This document shows positions 9,705 to 18,412 of a stretch of 37,231 bases of DNA, piece after piece. Numbering within the stretch: the stretch's first letter is position 1; every line of letters starts with the position of its first letter. Position numbers and translations under genes: made by a program. Under the pieces are notes generated by a model that was given only the letters and a program-made list of their open reading frames with translations, searched no databases and was not told where the DNA came from. The DNA lies in contig CAZRUA010000026.1 of NCBI GenBank assembly GCA_964603125.1, forward strand, positions 1-37,231. The letters run 5' to 3'. This DNA comes from CAZRUA01 sp964603125 (GTDB taxonomy: Bacteria > Bacteroidota > Bacteroidia > B-17B0 > Aurantibacillaceae).

Positions 9705-9736
9705 AAAAGGATTGAGATTTCTCAATCCTTTTTTAT
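9705..9736 (+). terminator. Rho-independent terminator after the two repeat-protein genes
   Basis: A 12-bp perfect stem, AAAAGGATTGAG (9705-9716), ATTT loop, CTCAATCCTTTT (9721-9732), is followed by more T. It closes the repeat-protein unit 20 bases after the stop codon. Confidence 0.9.
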
Positions 9737-9820
9737 TTTGTGTTTTTGAGTACATTTTATGGCTGATTAAAAGCAGCTCAAATTAATAATATAGTCCAAT
9801 CCTTTTATTATTTTTGCATT

Positions 9821-10705
9821 ATGTTAGAAGCTTTGGGCGAATTTAGAGAGGCTTTATTAGTCTTAATTACAACTCCAATTTACATTATTGTAATTGGAGC
9901 TGAGGTTTTGTTTTCAAATTTCCACAAACACGGAAACTACAGTAAAGTTGGAACGGCAGAAAACATTATGCTTATGTTTTTAAACATGGGCTTAGATATT
10001 TTAATGCGTGTAGTTTGTTTGGCGGTGCTTAGCTTTTTCTTTCAGTTTCATTTTATGAAAATTGAGCAGACTTGGTTGTATTGGGTGGTTCTGCTTATCA
10101 CACAAGATTTTCTATTTTATTTGTTGCATTATGTGGATCATTATTGTCGTTTTTTTTGGGCAGTGCATGTTACACATCATTCTTCCGAAGAGTTTAATTT
10201 AACTGTTGGTTTCCGTTCTTCGGTGTTTCAACCTTTGTACCGTTTTATTTATTTTATTCCATTGGCCTTGATGGGATTTGATGGTAAAGATGTTATGTTT
10301 ATTTATTCAGCAACACAGATTTACGGAATTTTGATTCACACTAAGTATGTGGGTAAATTGGGTTTCTTGGAGTACTTTATGTCAACCCCATCGCATCATC
10401 GTGTTCATCACGGTTCTAACATTGCTTATTTGGATAAAAATATGGGAATGCTTTTAATTATTTGGGATAAAATGTTTGGTACATTTCAGGAAGAAAAAGA
10501 GGAAGTTAGATTTGGTTTGACAGAGAATATTAAAACACACAATCCTGTGAAAGTAGTTTTTCATGAGTGGAGAGCGATTATTAAAGATTTAGGAAAATCA
10601 TCTAGCATAAAAGACAAATTTATGTACGTGTTTGGTCCTCCAGGATGGAGCCATGATGGTTCTAAGAAAACATCAGCTCAATTGCGCAAAGAACATAACT
10701 TGTAA
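9821..10705 (+). CDS. Fatty acid hydroxylase / sterol desaturase family membrane enzyme
   Basis: A 294-residue membrane protein with the histidine clusters of the di-iron fatty acid hydroxylase superfamily: HYVDHY (HxxxH), HVTHH (HxxHH) and SHHRVHHGSN (third cluster). Hydrophobic helices lie at about residues 12-32, 50-75 and 85-105, and around 145. Members use O2 to hydroxylate or desaturate lipids; the substrate cannot be told from sequence. Its TAA overlaps the ATG of pbpC by one base (TAATG), so the two are translationally coupled. TATTTTTG (9809-9816) just before the start codon is a possible -7 box, which would give an almost leaderless mRNA. The family is clear; the substrate is open. 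Confidence 0.9.
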   Translation: MLEALGEFREALLVLITTPIYIIVIGAEVLFSNFHKHGNYSKVGTAENIMLMFLNMGLDILMRVVCLAVLSFFFQFHFMKIEQTWLYWVVLLITQDFLFYLLHYVDHYCRFFWAVHVTHHSSEEFNLTVGFRSSVFQPLYRFIYFIPLALMGFDGKDVMFIYSATQIYGILIHTKYVGKLGFLEYFMSTPSHHRVHHGSNIAYLDKNMGMLLIIWDKMFGTFQEEKEEVRFGLTENIKTHNPVKVVFHEWRAIIKDLGKSSSIKDKFMYVFGPPGWSHDGSKKTSAQLRKEHNL

Positions 10706-13101
10706 TGTTTGTTCAAGTAAAAAATTATATTGTTTCTAAAACATACTTACTTAAAACAAAGAAGTTTTACGTTTACACATTAATTTTATTTTACCTTCTT
10801 TATTTTGTTTTTTGTTTACCCAATAAGTTGTTTAACGACCCTTATACTTCGGTAATTACCGATGAAAGCAACCGAGTACTCTCAGCAAAAATAGCCAATG
10901 ACAATCAATGGAGATTCCCGGAGATAGATACAGTTCCCGAAAAGTTTAAGCAGTGTATTTTGAGTTTTGAAGATGAGTATTTTTATCAGCATCCCGGAAT
11001 TAATCCTGTTTCATTGTTTAGAGCATTATTTCAAAATGTAAAAAGTTCAAAAACCATAAGCGGAGGAAGTACCATATCCATGCAAGTTATACGCTTGTCA
11101 CGAAAAAATAAAGCGAGAACTTATTTTGAAAAGTTGATTGAAATGAACCAAGCCTTGCGCATGGAATTTTCTTATTCAAAGGATGAGATATTGCGAATGT
11201 ATGTTTCGCATGCCCCGTACGGAGGTAATTTGGTTGGCTTAGAAGCCGCTTCGTGGAGGTATTACGGACGAAGTGCTAAGGAATTATCGTGGGCCGAATC
11301 AGCAACACTAGCAGTGCTTCCTAATGCTCCTAGTTTAATTTATCCAGGTAAAAATCAGGAAAAGCTTTTGGTGAAAAGAAATAAGTTGTTGAAGAAATTG
11401 AATGCTCAAAAAATAATTGATGATGAAACTCTGCGCTTAGCACTTTTAGAAACTTTGCCACAAAAAAGTTTTGCTATTCCTAATTATGCCAATCATTTAT
11501 TGAATAGGAGTATTGCTGATTTTGGCAATGGAAAGCGTATTACAACCAGTATTAATTTTGAACTTAATGCACAAGTTGGTAAAATAATCGAACGACAGAG
11601 CGAAAATTTAAAAGCCAATCAGATAAATAATGCGGCTGTTTTGGTGATGGAAGTCAATACAGGAAAGATTATTTGCTATCAAGCCAACACAAAAGCCGAG
11701 AAGGGAATTGATAATGGAAATGATGTGGACATGATAAATGCGCAACGCAGTACGGGTAGTTTATTGAAACCCTTTTTGTATGCAAGCATGTTGAATGAAG
11801 GGGTGATATTACCAAATACACTTGTGCCTGATATACCCACGCAAATGGGAGGTTTTAATCCGCAAAACTTTAGTTTAACTTATGATGGCGCAGTGCCTGC
11901 AAAGCGAGCCTTAGCGCGAAGTTTAAATATTCCTGCTGTAAAAATGCTGCAAACTTATGGTATGCAAAAATTTAATGATAGATTATTGCAATTAGGTTTA
12001 AACACAATAAATAAGGGTGCTGAGCATTATGGTTTAAGTGTTGTTTTAGGGGGTGCTGAATCACGGATGATTGATATGGCAAGTGCTTACGCAAGTATGG
12101 CAAGAGTTTTAAAGCATTACAATCAGTCAAAAAAGTACGATTATGCCAATGATTTTTTTAAAGCCAATTATTGCAAGGAACAAGTTGAGCTAAAGAAAAC
12201 AAATTCAACACCTTTTATTTTTAATGCTTCATCTATTTATTTAACCTTTGAGGCTATGGCTGAGGTAGCGCGACCAGATATTGATTTAACATGGCGAAAA
12301 TTTGCATCAGGGCGGAAAATAGCTTGGAAAACAGGAACTAGTTTTGGTTTTAGAGATGCTTGGGCAATTGGTGTTACGCCAGATTATGTGGTGGCTGTTT
12401 GGGTAGGAAATGCAGATGGAGAAGGGAGACCGGGCTTAACAGGTATTTCGGCGGCAGCACCTATTTTGTTTGAGGTATTTGGTGGTTTGCAAAAAAAATC
12501 AACTTGGTTTGATAAACCTTTAATGGATTTAAAACAAGTAAAAGTTTGTGTGAAAAGTGGATGCTTACTTTCTGAAAACTGCGATTCATCGAGGTTAGAG
12601 TGGGTGCCCAAAGTAAATTCAAATACGGAGCCTTGTGCTTATCATAAAATAGTTCATTTAGATTTAACCGGTATGTACAGAGTGAATTCGGATTGTGAAG
12701 AAACCAGTAAAATAAAAAATGTGAAATGGTTTATTTTGCCGCCTGCTTGGGAGTATTTTTATAAGACTAAAAATCCAACTTATCAAACCTTACCACCTTT
12801 TAAACCAGGCTGCGAGAATTATTCGGGTAAATTAATGGAAATGATTTATCCTAAAAATAACACCAGTGTCTATATACCCGTTGATTTGGATGGAAAGCAA
12901 GGAAGTGTAGTTTTTGATTTGGCGCATCGATTACCTTCTAATCAAGTGTTTTGGCACTTGGACGAGAACTTTGTGGGTACTACGCAACAAATTCATCAAT
13001 TGGCATTGAGCCCAAATAAAGGGAAACATAAATTAACAGTGGTAGATGAAGCTGGTGAAACGATAAGTATTAACTTTGAGGTAGTGAGTGATAAAAAATA
13101 G
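10705..13101 (+). CDS. pbpC: Penicillin-binding protein 1C (bifunctional class A PBP)
   Basis: A 798-residue peptidoglycan synthase anchored by one N-terminal helix (about 22-38). The GT51 glycosyltransferase domain shows FEDEYFYQHPG (catalytic Glu at about 89) and GGSTISMQ. The transpeptidase domain shows STGSLLKPF (SxxK, Ser352/Lys355), SLN (406-408) and KTGTS (542-546). The last 200 residues, starting after the IPLLFEVF-like region, carry four cysteines and an end resembling the BiPBP_C domain, which identifies the PBP1C group. All catalytic motifs are intact. It overlaps the upstream hydroxylase gene by one base, and the helicase gene starts two bases after its stop. pbpC often sits beside an alpha-2-macroglobulin gene; none is seen here. 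Confidence 0.93.
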   Translation: MFVQVKNYIVSKTYLLKTKKFYVYTLILFYLLYFVFCLPNKLFNDPYTSVITDESNRVLSAKIANDNQWRFPEIDTVPEKFKQCILSFEDEYFYQHPGINPVSLFRALFQNVKSSKTISGGSTISMQVIRLSRKNKARTYFEKLIEMNQALRMEFSYSKDEILRMYVSHAPYGGNLVGLEAASWRYYGRSAKELSWAESATLAVLPNAPSLIYPGKNQEKLLVKRNKLLKKLNAQKIIDDETLRLALLETLPQKSFAIPNYANHLLNRSIADFGNGKRITTSINFELNAQVGKIIERQSENLKANQINNAAVLVMEVNTGKIICYQANTKAEKGIDNGNDVDMINAQRSTGSLLKPFLYASMLNEGVILPNTLVPDIPTQMGGFNPQNFSLTYDGAVPAKRALARSLNIPAVKMLQTYGMQKFNDRLLQLGLNTINKGAEHYGLSVVLGGAESRMIDMASAYASMARVLKHYNQSKKYDYANDFFKANYCKEQVELKKTNSTPFIFNASSIYLTFEAMAEVARPDIDLTWRKFASGRKIAWKTGTSFGFRDAWAIGVTPDYVVAVWVGNADGEGRPGLTGISAAAPILFEVFGGLQKKSTWFDKPLMDLKQVKVCVKSGCLLSENCDSSRLEWVPKVNSNTEPCAYHKIVHLDLTGMYRVNSDCEETSKIKNVKWFILPPAWEYFYKTKNPTYQTLPPFKPGCENYSGKLMEMIYPKNNTSVYIPVDLDGKQGSVVFDLAHRLPSNQVFWHLDENFVGTTQQIHQLALSPNKGKHKLTVVDEAGETISINFEVVSDKK

Positions 13102-13102
13102 T

Positions 13103-15040
13103 ATGAGTAAAGAATCGATAGAATATTTAAAAAAGATAAAATCACTTTTGCAAGTTGAGCAGGATGAGGATTTGAAGCAGTTTAAAGAGCAGTTTTTAAA
13201 AGTGGATTTAAATGCTCGTAAAAAAAATGGACTAACCTGGCATCCTGTAGTGATAAGCAATTCAGAGTTGGGTTTTGGCGAATACTTGCACATTGATATT
13301 GAGCGTACAACTAATTTATTTGAACCTCACCAGTTTAGTAGTGGTAAGAACGTTATTTTTTTTAGTAATAAAAACAACGAGGTACAAGAAATGAAAGGAA
13401 CAGTGAAAGCTGTTTTTAAAAATACCATGAAGATAATACTTCATACCGATGAGCTTCCTGACTGGGCTTATGAAGGAAAACTAGGCGTTAATGTTGAGTT
13501 TGATAGTAACAGTTATACCGAAATGCATTATGCCTTAGATAAAGTAATTGCGGCAAGTGAGAATAGAGTAAGTGAATTACGTGAAATTTTTCATGGTACA
13601 CGAAAGGCAGAGTTCGAAAAGGTTGATGATTCGTTGGTGATTTCGAGTTTAAATTTATCTCAAAACAGAGCGGTAAGAAAAGCTTTAGCAGCTAAGGATG
13701 TAGCGGTGATACACGGACCTCCGGGTACGGGTAAAACAACAACAATAGTTCAGGCAATACGAGTAGCTTTGCAAACTGAAAAACAAATTTTAGTTTGTGC
13801 ACCAACTAATACTGCAGTTGATTTGCTCACTGAAAAATTAAAAGAGCAGGGGATTAATGTGCTTCGATTAGGTCATCCAGCAAGGGTTTCGGATAAGCAG
13901 ATTGAAAGCACCATTGATGGGCAAATGCAAAATCATGAACATTTTAAGGAGATAAAAACTTTGCGTAAAAATGCGGAGGAGTATTTTAAAATGGCAGGTA
14001 AATACAAACGTACCTTTGGAAAAGAAGAAGCGCAACAACGCACAATGTATTATACCGAAGCAAAGAACTGCATTAAAGAAGCTATTTTGTTAGAAGATTA
14101 TATTGTAGATAGTTTGTTTGCTAATGCGCAAGTAATTTGTTGCACACCGGTAACATCAACGGGAAAGCACTTGAAAAACAAACGATTTAAAACTTTGTTT
14201 TTTGATGAAGCTTCGCAAGCTTTAGAACCGATGGCTTGGATTCCTTTGTTGAAATGTGATAGAGTAATTTTCTCGGGTGATCATTTTCAGTTACCGCCTG
14301 TAGTGAAATCTAAACTGGCCATGCAAGGAGGTTTAAGTGAAACATTATTTGAGCGTTGTATAAAATTAGATGAAGCCCCAAGTTTATTGAACTTGCAATA
14401 CCGTATGCACAATGCAATCATGGGTTTTTCGAATGAAGTTTTTTATAATGGAGAATTAGAAGCCGATGCAAGTGTAAAGGAAACCCTGTTGAGTTATAAC
14501 GAACAAGATTATTTGCTAAACAAACCTATTGATTTTATTGATACTGCGGGTTGTGGTTTTGATGAAGAAATCAATCCAGAGAGTTTGAGTTTACGTAATG
14601 CAGGCGAAGCCAATTTGGTATGGAAACATCTGAAACTTTTGGTGGAACAGTATCTTCAAGTTTCGGGTAAGGAAGTGTTTGATTTAAGTGTGGGGATAAT
14701 ATCGCCTTACAAAGAACAGAATGAGTTTTTGAATAATGAATTTGCTGATCAGATTGTTGATGAAAACCTGCGAAAGAGAATAACTATAAAAACCATTGAC
14801 GGTTTTCAGGGAGAAGAGAGAGATATTATCTACATTTCCTTTGTTAGAAGCAATACAGAAAATGAAATTGGTTTTTTAAGCGATATCAGAAGAACCAACG
14901 TGGCTTTAACACGTGCTCGTAAAAAGCTTGTGATTATTGGGGATTCGGCTACTTTGGCAAATTCCGATTTTTATAAGAAACTTATCGACTATTGCGAAAA
15001 AAATAATGGCTATACCAGTGCTTGGGAGTTTAATTATTAG
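13103..15040 (+). CDS. Superfamily 1 (UPF1/IGHMBP2-like) helicase
   Basis: A 645-residue ATP-dependent SF1B helicase expected to unwind DNA or RNA. An N-terminal part of about 180 residues resembles the OB-like region of IGHMBP2-type proteins. The motor motifs follow in order: Q-motif (LNLSQNRAV), Walker A GPPGTGKT (205-212), APTNTAVD, FFDEASQ (DEAx, about 367-372), GDHFQLPP (392-399), LQYRMH (431-436), TIDGFQGEERD and ALTRARKKL. All are intact, so it should be active. An earlier in-frame GTG at 13088 would overlap pbpC by 14 bases; the ATG two bases after the pbpC stop gives MSKESIEYLKK and is preferred. It is probably co-transcribed with pbpC and the hydroxylase. Confidence 0.92.
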   Translation: MSKESIEYLKKIKSLLQVEQDEDLKQFKEQFLKVDLNARKKNGLTWHPVVISNSELGFGEYLHIDIERTTNLFEPHQFSSGKNVIFFSNKNNEVQEMKGTVKAVFKNTMKIILHTDELPDWAYEGKLGVNVEFDSNSYTEMHYALDKVIAASENRVSELREIFHGTRKAEFEKVDDSLVISSLNLSQNRAVRKALAAKDVAVIHGPPGTGKTTTIVQAIRVALQTEKQILVCAPTNTAVDLLTEKLKEQGINVLRLGHPARVSDKQIESTIDGQMQNHEHFKEIKTLRKNAEEYFKMAGKYKRTFGKEEAQQRTMYYTEAKNCIKEAILLEDYIVDSLFANAQVICCTPVTSTGKHLKNKRFKTLFFDEASQALEPMAWIPLLKCDRVIFSGDHFQLPPVVKSKLAMQGGLSETLFERCIKLDEAPSLLNLQYRMHNAIMGFSNEVFYNGELEADASVKETLLSYNEQDYLLNKPIDFIDTAGCGFDEEINPESLSLRNAGEANLVWKHLKLLVEQYLQVSGKEVFDLSVGIISPYKEQNEFLNNEFADQIVDENLRKRITIKTIDGFQGEERDIIYISFVRSNTENEIGFLSDIRRTNVALTRARKKLVIIGDSATLANSDFYKKLIDYCEKNNGYTSAWEFNY

Positions 15041-15085
15041 AAGTAAAATTAGTAGTTCAACTCGCAAACTTAAACTAACAGCACA

Positions 15086-15367
15086 ATGGATATAAAACTG
15101 AATGAAAAACTTCAAAAAATAATATATACCCTAGTATTCTGTTTTATTATCATTACTATTTTATGTTTAGTTGTAGCACCTTTTATTAATCATTTATTAG
15201 CTCTGTTTATTGTAATTTTAACTCCATTGATATTGGGCTTGATTTTAAGGCGAAAGAAGGGTTATGAAATTATTGGCTCTAGTTTAATTTGGACCTTTTG
15301 GGTATTAATAAGTTTGGCAGTATTATTAATCATTTTGTTGTTATTTGTGCTGCCAAAGGGATGTTGA
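15086..15367 (+). CDS. Small hydrophobic membrane protein, unknown
   Basis: A 93-residue protein of unknown function with three predicted membrane helices, about residues 13-33, 34-50 and 65-90. A basic stretch RRKKGYEI (about 50-57) between helices 2 and 3 should face the cytoplasm. There is no signal peptide or recognised motif. It lies 45 bases after the helicase gene on the same strand and may be the last gene of that operon. A short hairpin, ATTCTA-TGTT-TAGAAT (15395-15410), follows but lacks a T-run. Confidence 0.6.
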   Translation: MDIKLNEKLQKIIYTLVFCFIIITILCLVVAPFINHLLALFIVILTPLILGLILRRKKGYEIIGSSLIWTFWVLISLAVLLIILLLFVLPKGC

Positions 15368-15484
15368 TTTGTAATAGAGTTCAAATTTATTTTGATTCTA
15401 TGTTTAGAATAGATTAGAAAATTAATATTACCTTAATAGTGTCATAAAATATGCAGGCATGGAAGTATTAAGTAAAATATTATT

Positions 15485-15680
15485 AAAGAGTTTCTATTCC
15501 TTTAAAATTATCACAAATAAGTTCTCGTTTTTCCCTCCACACTTCCTCATATAAAATTTAATTACTAAATTTGATTTATAAGAATTTGGCAAAAGAAGTT
15601 CCTATATATTGGAAATTACTTCTCGCTATTTATTATAATTAGGTAAAGGGAGTTCCTATACTTTCCAATTTACTCCTCAC
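15485..15680 (+). repeat. About four degenerate 54-bp repeats with hairpins before the 585-residue protein gene
   Basis: This describes the 333-base gap 15368-15700. Two clear copies lie at 15594-15623 and 15648-15677, exactly 54 bases apart. Each has a 6-bp stem and an 18-base loop starting TCCTATA: AGAAGT/ACTTCT in the first and GGGAGT/ACTCCT in the second. The third base pair changes A:T to G:C between copies, a compensatory change. Two weaker copies start near 15489 (AGTTTCTATTCCTTTAAAA) and 15541 (ACTTCCTCATATAAAATTTA), keeping roughly the same period. The last stem ends 24 bases before the start codon at 15701. The first part of the gap (15368-15480) shows nothing clear beyond a weak hairpin. 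Confidence 0.55.
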
Positions 15681-15700
15681 TTAATTTATTAAAACACCTT

Positions 15701-17458
15701 ATGAAGACATTAAAACTTTTTAATGCGGTTGTAAAAAAAGAAAACAGTGATTTACCCTTCGTTTCCGAACGAGGGTATATCATTGATTCAGGAGCATTAT
15801 GGGCAAAGAAAGAAATTGAGAGTTTTTATAAAAACGAAAATTTAGATGCTTATGGTTTAAATAAAACATTTCATAAGTCATGGTCTAAAATTTTTAATAG
15901 CTCAAGAGATGAATTGTTAATTGATCAAATAAGGCATTATGTTTCTACATACGGAAGTAATTTTCAGGATGAAGTGTATATACCTAATGAAATGCTTCAA
16001 GTTCCTGAAACCAAATTAACTTTCAAGTTTGTAAAATCTTATTCCAAAGAAGAGCTAATTGAAAAATGTTTGGATTTGTTGAAATCAGGAATTGCTTTAA
16101 AGGAAGAAACTTTAAATGATGTACTTTCCGTTTTAACCGATGAGCTTGGCTATAAGTTCACCGGAAACGAACAAATTAAAAATAAAGAAGCTATTGTAAA
16201 GATTGCCGATTTGTATGGCATTATACCTAGCGATACCTTAGAATTTTTTAGGTACATTATTTACCGAGCAACAGGAGAATCGCTTTTAATTAAAAGTGCG
16301 GATGTAATTACATTAATAAAAAATTCGAATTACAACCCTGCAGTACAATTCGAAAAATTTGGATTAGAAAAGTTAGCCGAAGTTTTCAATCGCTTTAAGC
16401 CACTGTTTTTGGCATTTAAAACAAAATGTCCTAAAACAATTAATAAAATTTCTAAGTTATCTAAAACTCACCACAAGCCTTTAGTTTCAAATCCATTGAA
16501 TTTTGTTACAAGTGTTGTGCTTGCACCCGAAGATATGCATTGGTTAAAAAATGCTACACCCTTTGCCTTGTTCAGAGCAATTTCGGCTTGTTACACACGT
16601 ATAAAGGGACAAAATGCTTTTACCTACCGAATTCGTAACGGGAAGTCGTTTGTGAAAATGAATAAAACCTATGGCGCAGCTTGGTCAAATTATGATGTAT
16701 TGATAAACCATTGCAAGCAACGATTTAATTTAGAGGGTAAAACATTTTTCTTTCCAAAGGATGCAGAGTATGCTTTACCAAGTTCCGAAAAAATGTTTGT
16801 TGGGAATGTTCCAACGGGAAGTAAGTTTTATGGCGAGTCATTAGCAGCAGGTATTTATTGGGAAAACGAGTGGGGTGCTCATGACATTGATTTGTCGGGA
16901 CTAAATATTGGAGGAAAGATTGGTTGGAATTCGGAGTACATGCAAGGCAAAGGAGATTTAATGTATTCGGGCGACATGACCGATGCACAAGATGGGGCAG
17001 TAGAATATTTGTATGCAAAAAATGGTTTGCGCGAACCTACTTTGGTTTTAAGTAATGTGTTTTCGGGAAAGGGTGGCTGTGATTATAAAATTATTCTCGG
17101 CAGAGGAGATAATATAGATTACAATTTTATGATGAATCCTAATCATTTGTTTCTCGAAACCAAATGTCAATCTGTGCAGCGACAAAATGTTTTAGGTTTA
17201 CTTATACCCGAAGAGGATAGACAATGTTTTGTATTGCTAAACTTTGGAGCAGGGGCAAGCCGAGTTTCGGGTAACTCAGAAGTAACCGAAACCGCTACAA
17301 AAGCATTATATCAGCAGTGGAATAATCCTATTACATTACGATACATGGTAACTCAATTGGGCGCAAGGGTATTGGAGAATGCTGAGGAAGCAGATTTTAA
17401 CCTTTCATTAAGTAATTTGCAAAAAGATACATTTGTAAATATTTTTAAGGTTAAGTAA
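15701..17458 (+). CDS. Large cytoplasmic protein of unknown function with possible TerD-like segment
   Basis: A 585-residue protein that I do not recognise as a named family. It has no signal peptide or membrane helix, so it should be cytoplasmic. The first 340 residues are mostly helical (for example 115-200, LIEKCLDLLKSGIALKEETL). Residues about 364-510 contain GAHDIDLSGLNIGGKIGWN (392-410), YSGDMTDAQDGAVEYL (422-437) and later hydrophobic strands. This spacing recalls the TerD tellurite/stress-response fold (DLDLSAF..., SGDN-type loop with Ca2+-binding Asp). That similarity is my inference. The gene is preceded by 54-bp hairpin repeats and followed by a hairpin, so it is probably a single transcription unit with a structured leader. 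An RNA-related or stress role is possible but not shown. Confidence 0.55.
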   Translation: MKTLKLFNAVVKKENSDLPFVSERGYIIDSGALWAKKEIESFYKNENLDAYGLNKTFHKSWSKIFNSSRDELLIDQIRHYVSTYGSNFQDEVYIPNEMLQVPETKLTFKFVKSYSKEELIEKCLDLLKSGIALKEETLNDVLSVLTDELGYKFTGNEQIKNKEAIVKIADLYGIIPSDTLEFFRYIIYRATGESLLIKSADVITLIKNSNYNPAVQFEKFGLEKLAEVFNRFKPLFLAFKTKCPKTINKISKLSKTHHKPLVSNPLNFVTSVVLAPEDMHWLKNATPFALFRAISACYTRIKGQNAFTYRIRNGKSFVKMNKTYGAAWSNYDVLINHCKQRFNLEGKTFFFPKDAEYALPSSEKMFVGNVPTGSKFYGESLAAGIYWENEWGAHDIDLSGLNIGGKIGWNSEYMQGKGDLMYSGDMTDAQDGAVEYLYAKNGLREPTLVLSNVFSGKGGCDYKIILGRGDNIDYNFMMNPNHLFLETKCQSVQRQNVLGLLIPEEDRQCFVLLNFGAGASRVSGNSEVTETATKALYQQWNNPITLRYMVTQLGARVLENAEEADFNLSLSNLQKDTFVNIFKVK

Positions 17459-17480
17459 TGAGACTCGGTTTAATCTGAAT

Positions 17481-17504
17481 CTCAAGATAAGGCATTGAGT
17501 TTTT
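17481..17504 (+). terminator. Possible weak terminator
   Basis: CTCAA (17481-17485), nine-base loop, TTGAG (17495-17499), then five T (17500-17504). The stem is only 5 bp. It lies 22 bases after the stop codon of the 585-residue protein gene. Confidence 0.45.
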
Positions 17505-17559
17505 CTTATTAATATAATTGGTTTTTTAGCAATATTAAATGAATCAGAAGTTATTTTAG

Positions 17560-17588
17560 TACGTATAAAATTCGTATATTTGTACGTA
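17560..17588 (+). promoter_or_regulatory. Promoter and possible autorepressor site of the toxin-antitoxin pair
   Basis: TATATTTG at 17575-17582 is a perfect -7 box. No TTTG sits 19 bases upstream, so the -33 element is weak. Two palindromic TACGTA sites (17560-17565 and 17583-17588), 23 bases apart, flank the -7 box. That is the layout expected if the ribbon-helix-helix-type antitoxin encoded next binds here to repress its own promoter. Confidence 0.5.
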
Positions 17589-17602
17589 AATATGAATTTA
17601 AT

Positions 17603-17848
17603 ATGGATACGAAATTAACACTCAAGCTTGAGCAAACAATTATTGAAAGAGCAAAGGATTACGCTAAAAGCCATAAGACAAGTCTTTCGAAATTAATTGA
17701 GAATTATTTACTTAATATTACAAACGAAAAAAGTAAAGAAGAGAAAATAACTCCATTAGTTAAAAGTTTATCGGGAATAATAAATCTGCCTCAAGGAATT
17801 GATGAAAAGAAAGGATATTCTGATTTTTTAATGAATAAATACAAATAA
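17603..17848 (+). CDS. Antitoxin, DUF6364-like ribbon-helix-helix protein
   Basis: An 81-residue protein starting MDTKLTLKLEQTIIERAKDY and then SHKTSLSKLIENYLL. This is the strand-helix-helix layout of DUF6364-type, RHH-like antitoxins. The N-terminal half should dimerise and bind DNA. The C-terminal half (VKSLSGIINLPQG ... YSDFLMNKYK) is the part that usually wraps around the PIN toxin. The stop overlaps the start of the PIN gene by one base (TAATG), so the two are made in coupled fashion. Paired TACGTA sites at the promoter fit self-repression. The family name rests on pattern recognition, but the context is strong. Confidence 0.8.
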   Translation: MDTKLTLKLEQTIIERAKDYAKSHKTSLSKLIENYLLNITNEKSKEEKITPLVKSLSGIINLPQGIDEKKGYSDFLMNKYK

Positions 17849-18258
17849 TGGAAAAGGTATTTGTAGATACGGACATTATACTTGATGTATTAAGTAGTCG
17901 CGAACCATTTTATCTTCATGCTGCGCACTTATTTTCGGAGGCAGATAAGGGTAAGATAAAAATATATGTATCGTCTTTATCTTTTTCTAACTTAAATTAC
18001 ATTTTATCGCGGCAATACTCGGTTGACCAAGCAAGGAAAAAATTACTCAAGTTTAAAACACTTGTAACTGTGTTAGCTGTTACAGATAAAGTAGTCGAGT
18101 TGGCTTTGTCTTCGGACTTTAAGGATTTTGAAGATGGGCTACAATATTTTACGGCCATTGAAAACAATTTGAAAATACTTTTAACTCGAAATCTAAAGGA
18201 TTATAAAGCAGCTGAAATAACTGTGATGACAGCAGGACAGTTTTTGAAAGGAAAGTAA
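17848..18258 (+). CDS. PIN-domain toxin (VapC-like, PIN_3 type)
   Basis: A 136-residue PIN-domain protein, expected to be a Mg2+-dependent RNase held inactive by the antitoxin encoded just upstream. The acidic residues of the active site are visible: VDTDIILD (Asp7, Asp9, Asp13), DFEDGLQY (Asp93, Glu95, Asp96) and TRNLKDY (Asn115, Asp118). REPFYLHAAHLF and YVSSLSFSNLNYIL are typical of the PIN_3 group. Length is normal and no key acidic residue is missing, so the toxin looks functional. RNA target unknown. Confidence 0.85.
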   Translation: MEKVFVDTDIILDVLSSREPFYLHAAHLFSEADKGKIKIYVSSLSFSNLNYILSRQYSVDQARKKLLKFKTLVTVLAVTDKVVELALSSDFKDFEDGLQYFTAIENNLKILLTRNLKDYKAAEITVMTAGQFLKGK

Positions 18259-18412
18259 ACTTAATGCAAATATTCCTTTCTAGGAAATAGTATTTTATCA
18301 CTTTAAACACCTAACAACTCGAGATAAATTTGAAGGAGGGTTTAAAGCTATAATTAAATAGCTAAGGTTTATTTTGTAAAAAAGTATTTTAGTTCAACAA
18401 AACAAAAAGAAT

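Noticed and set aside
13088..13102. GTG start of the helicase inside pbpC
   Set aside because: The ATG at 13103 directly after the pbpC stop gives a better start and no overlap.
13033..13293. Minus-strand 86-residue frame at the pbpC-helicase junction
   Set aside because: It is antisense to two well-supported genes and has no recognisable content.
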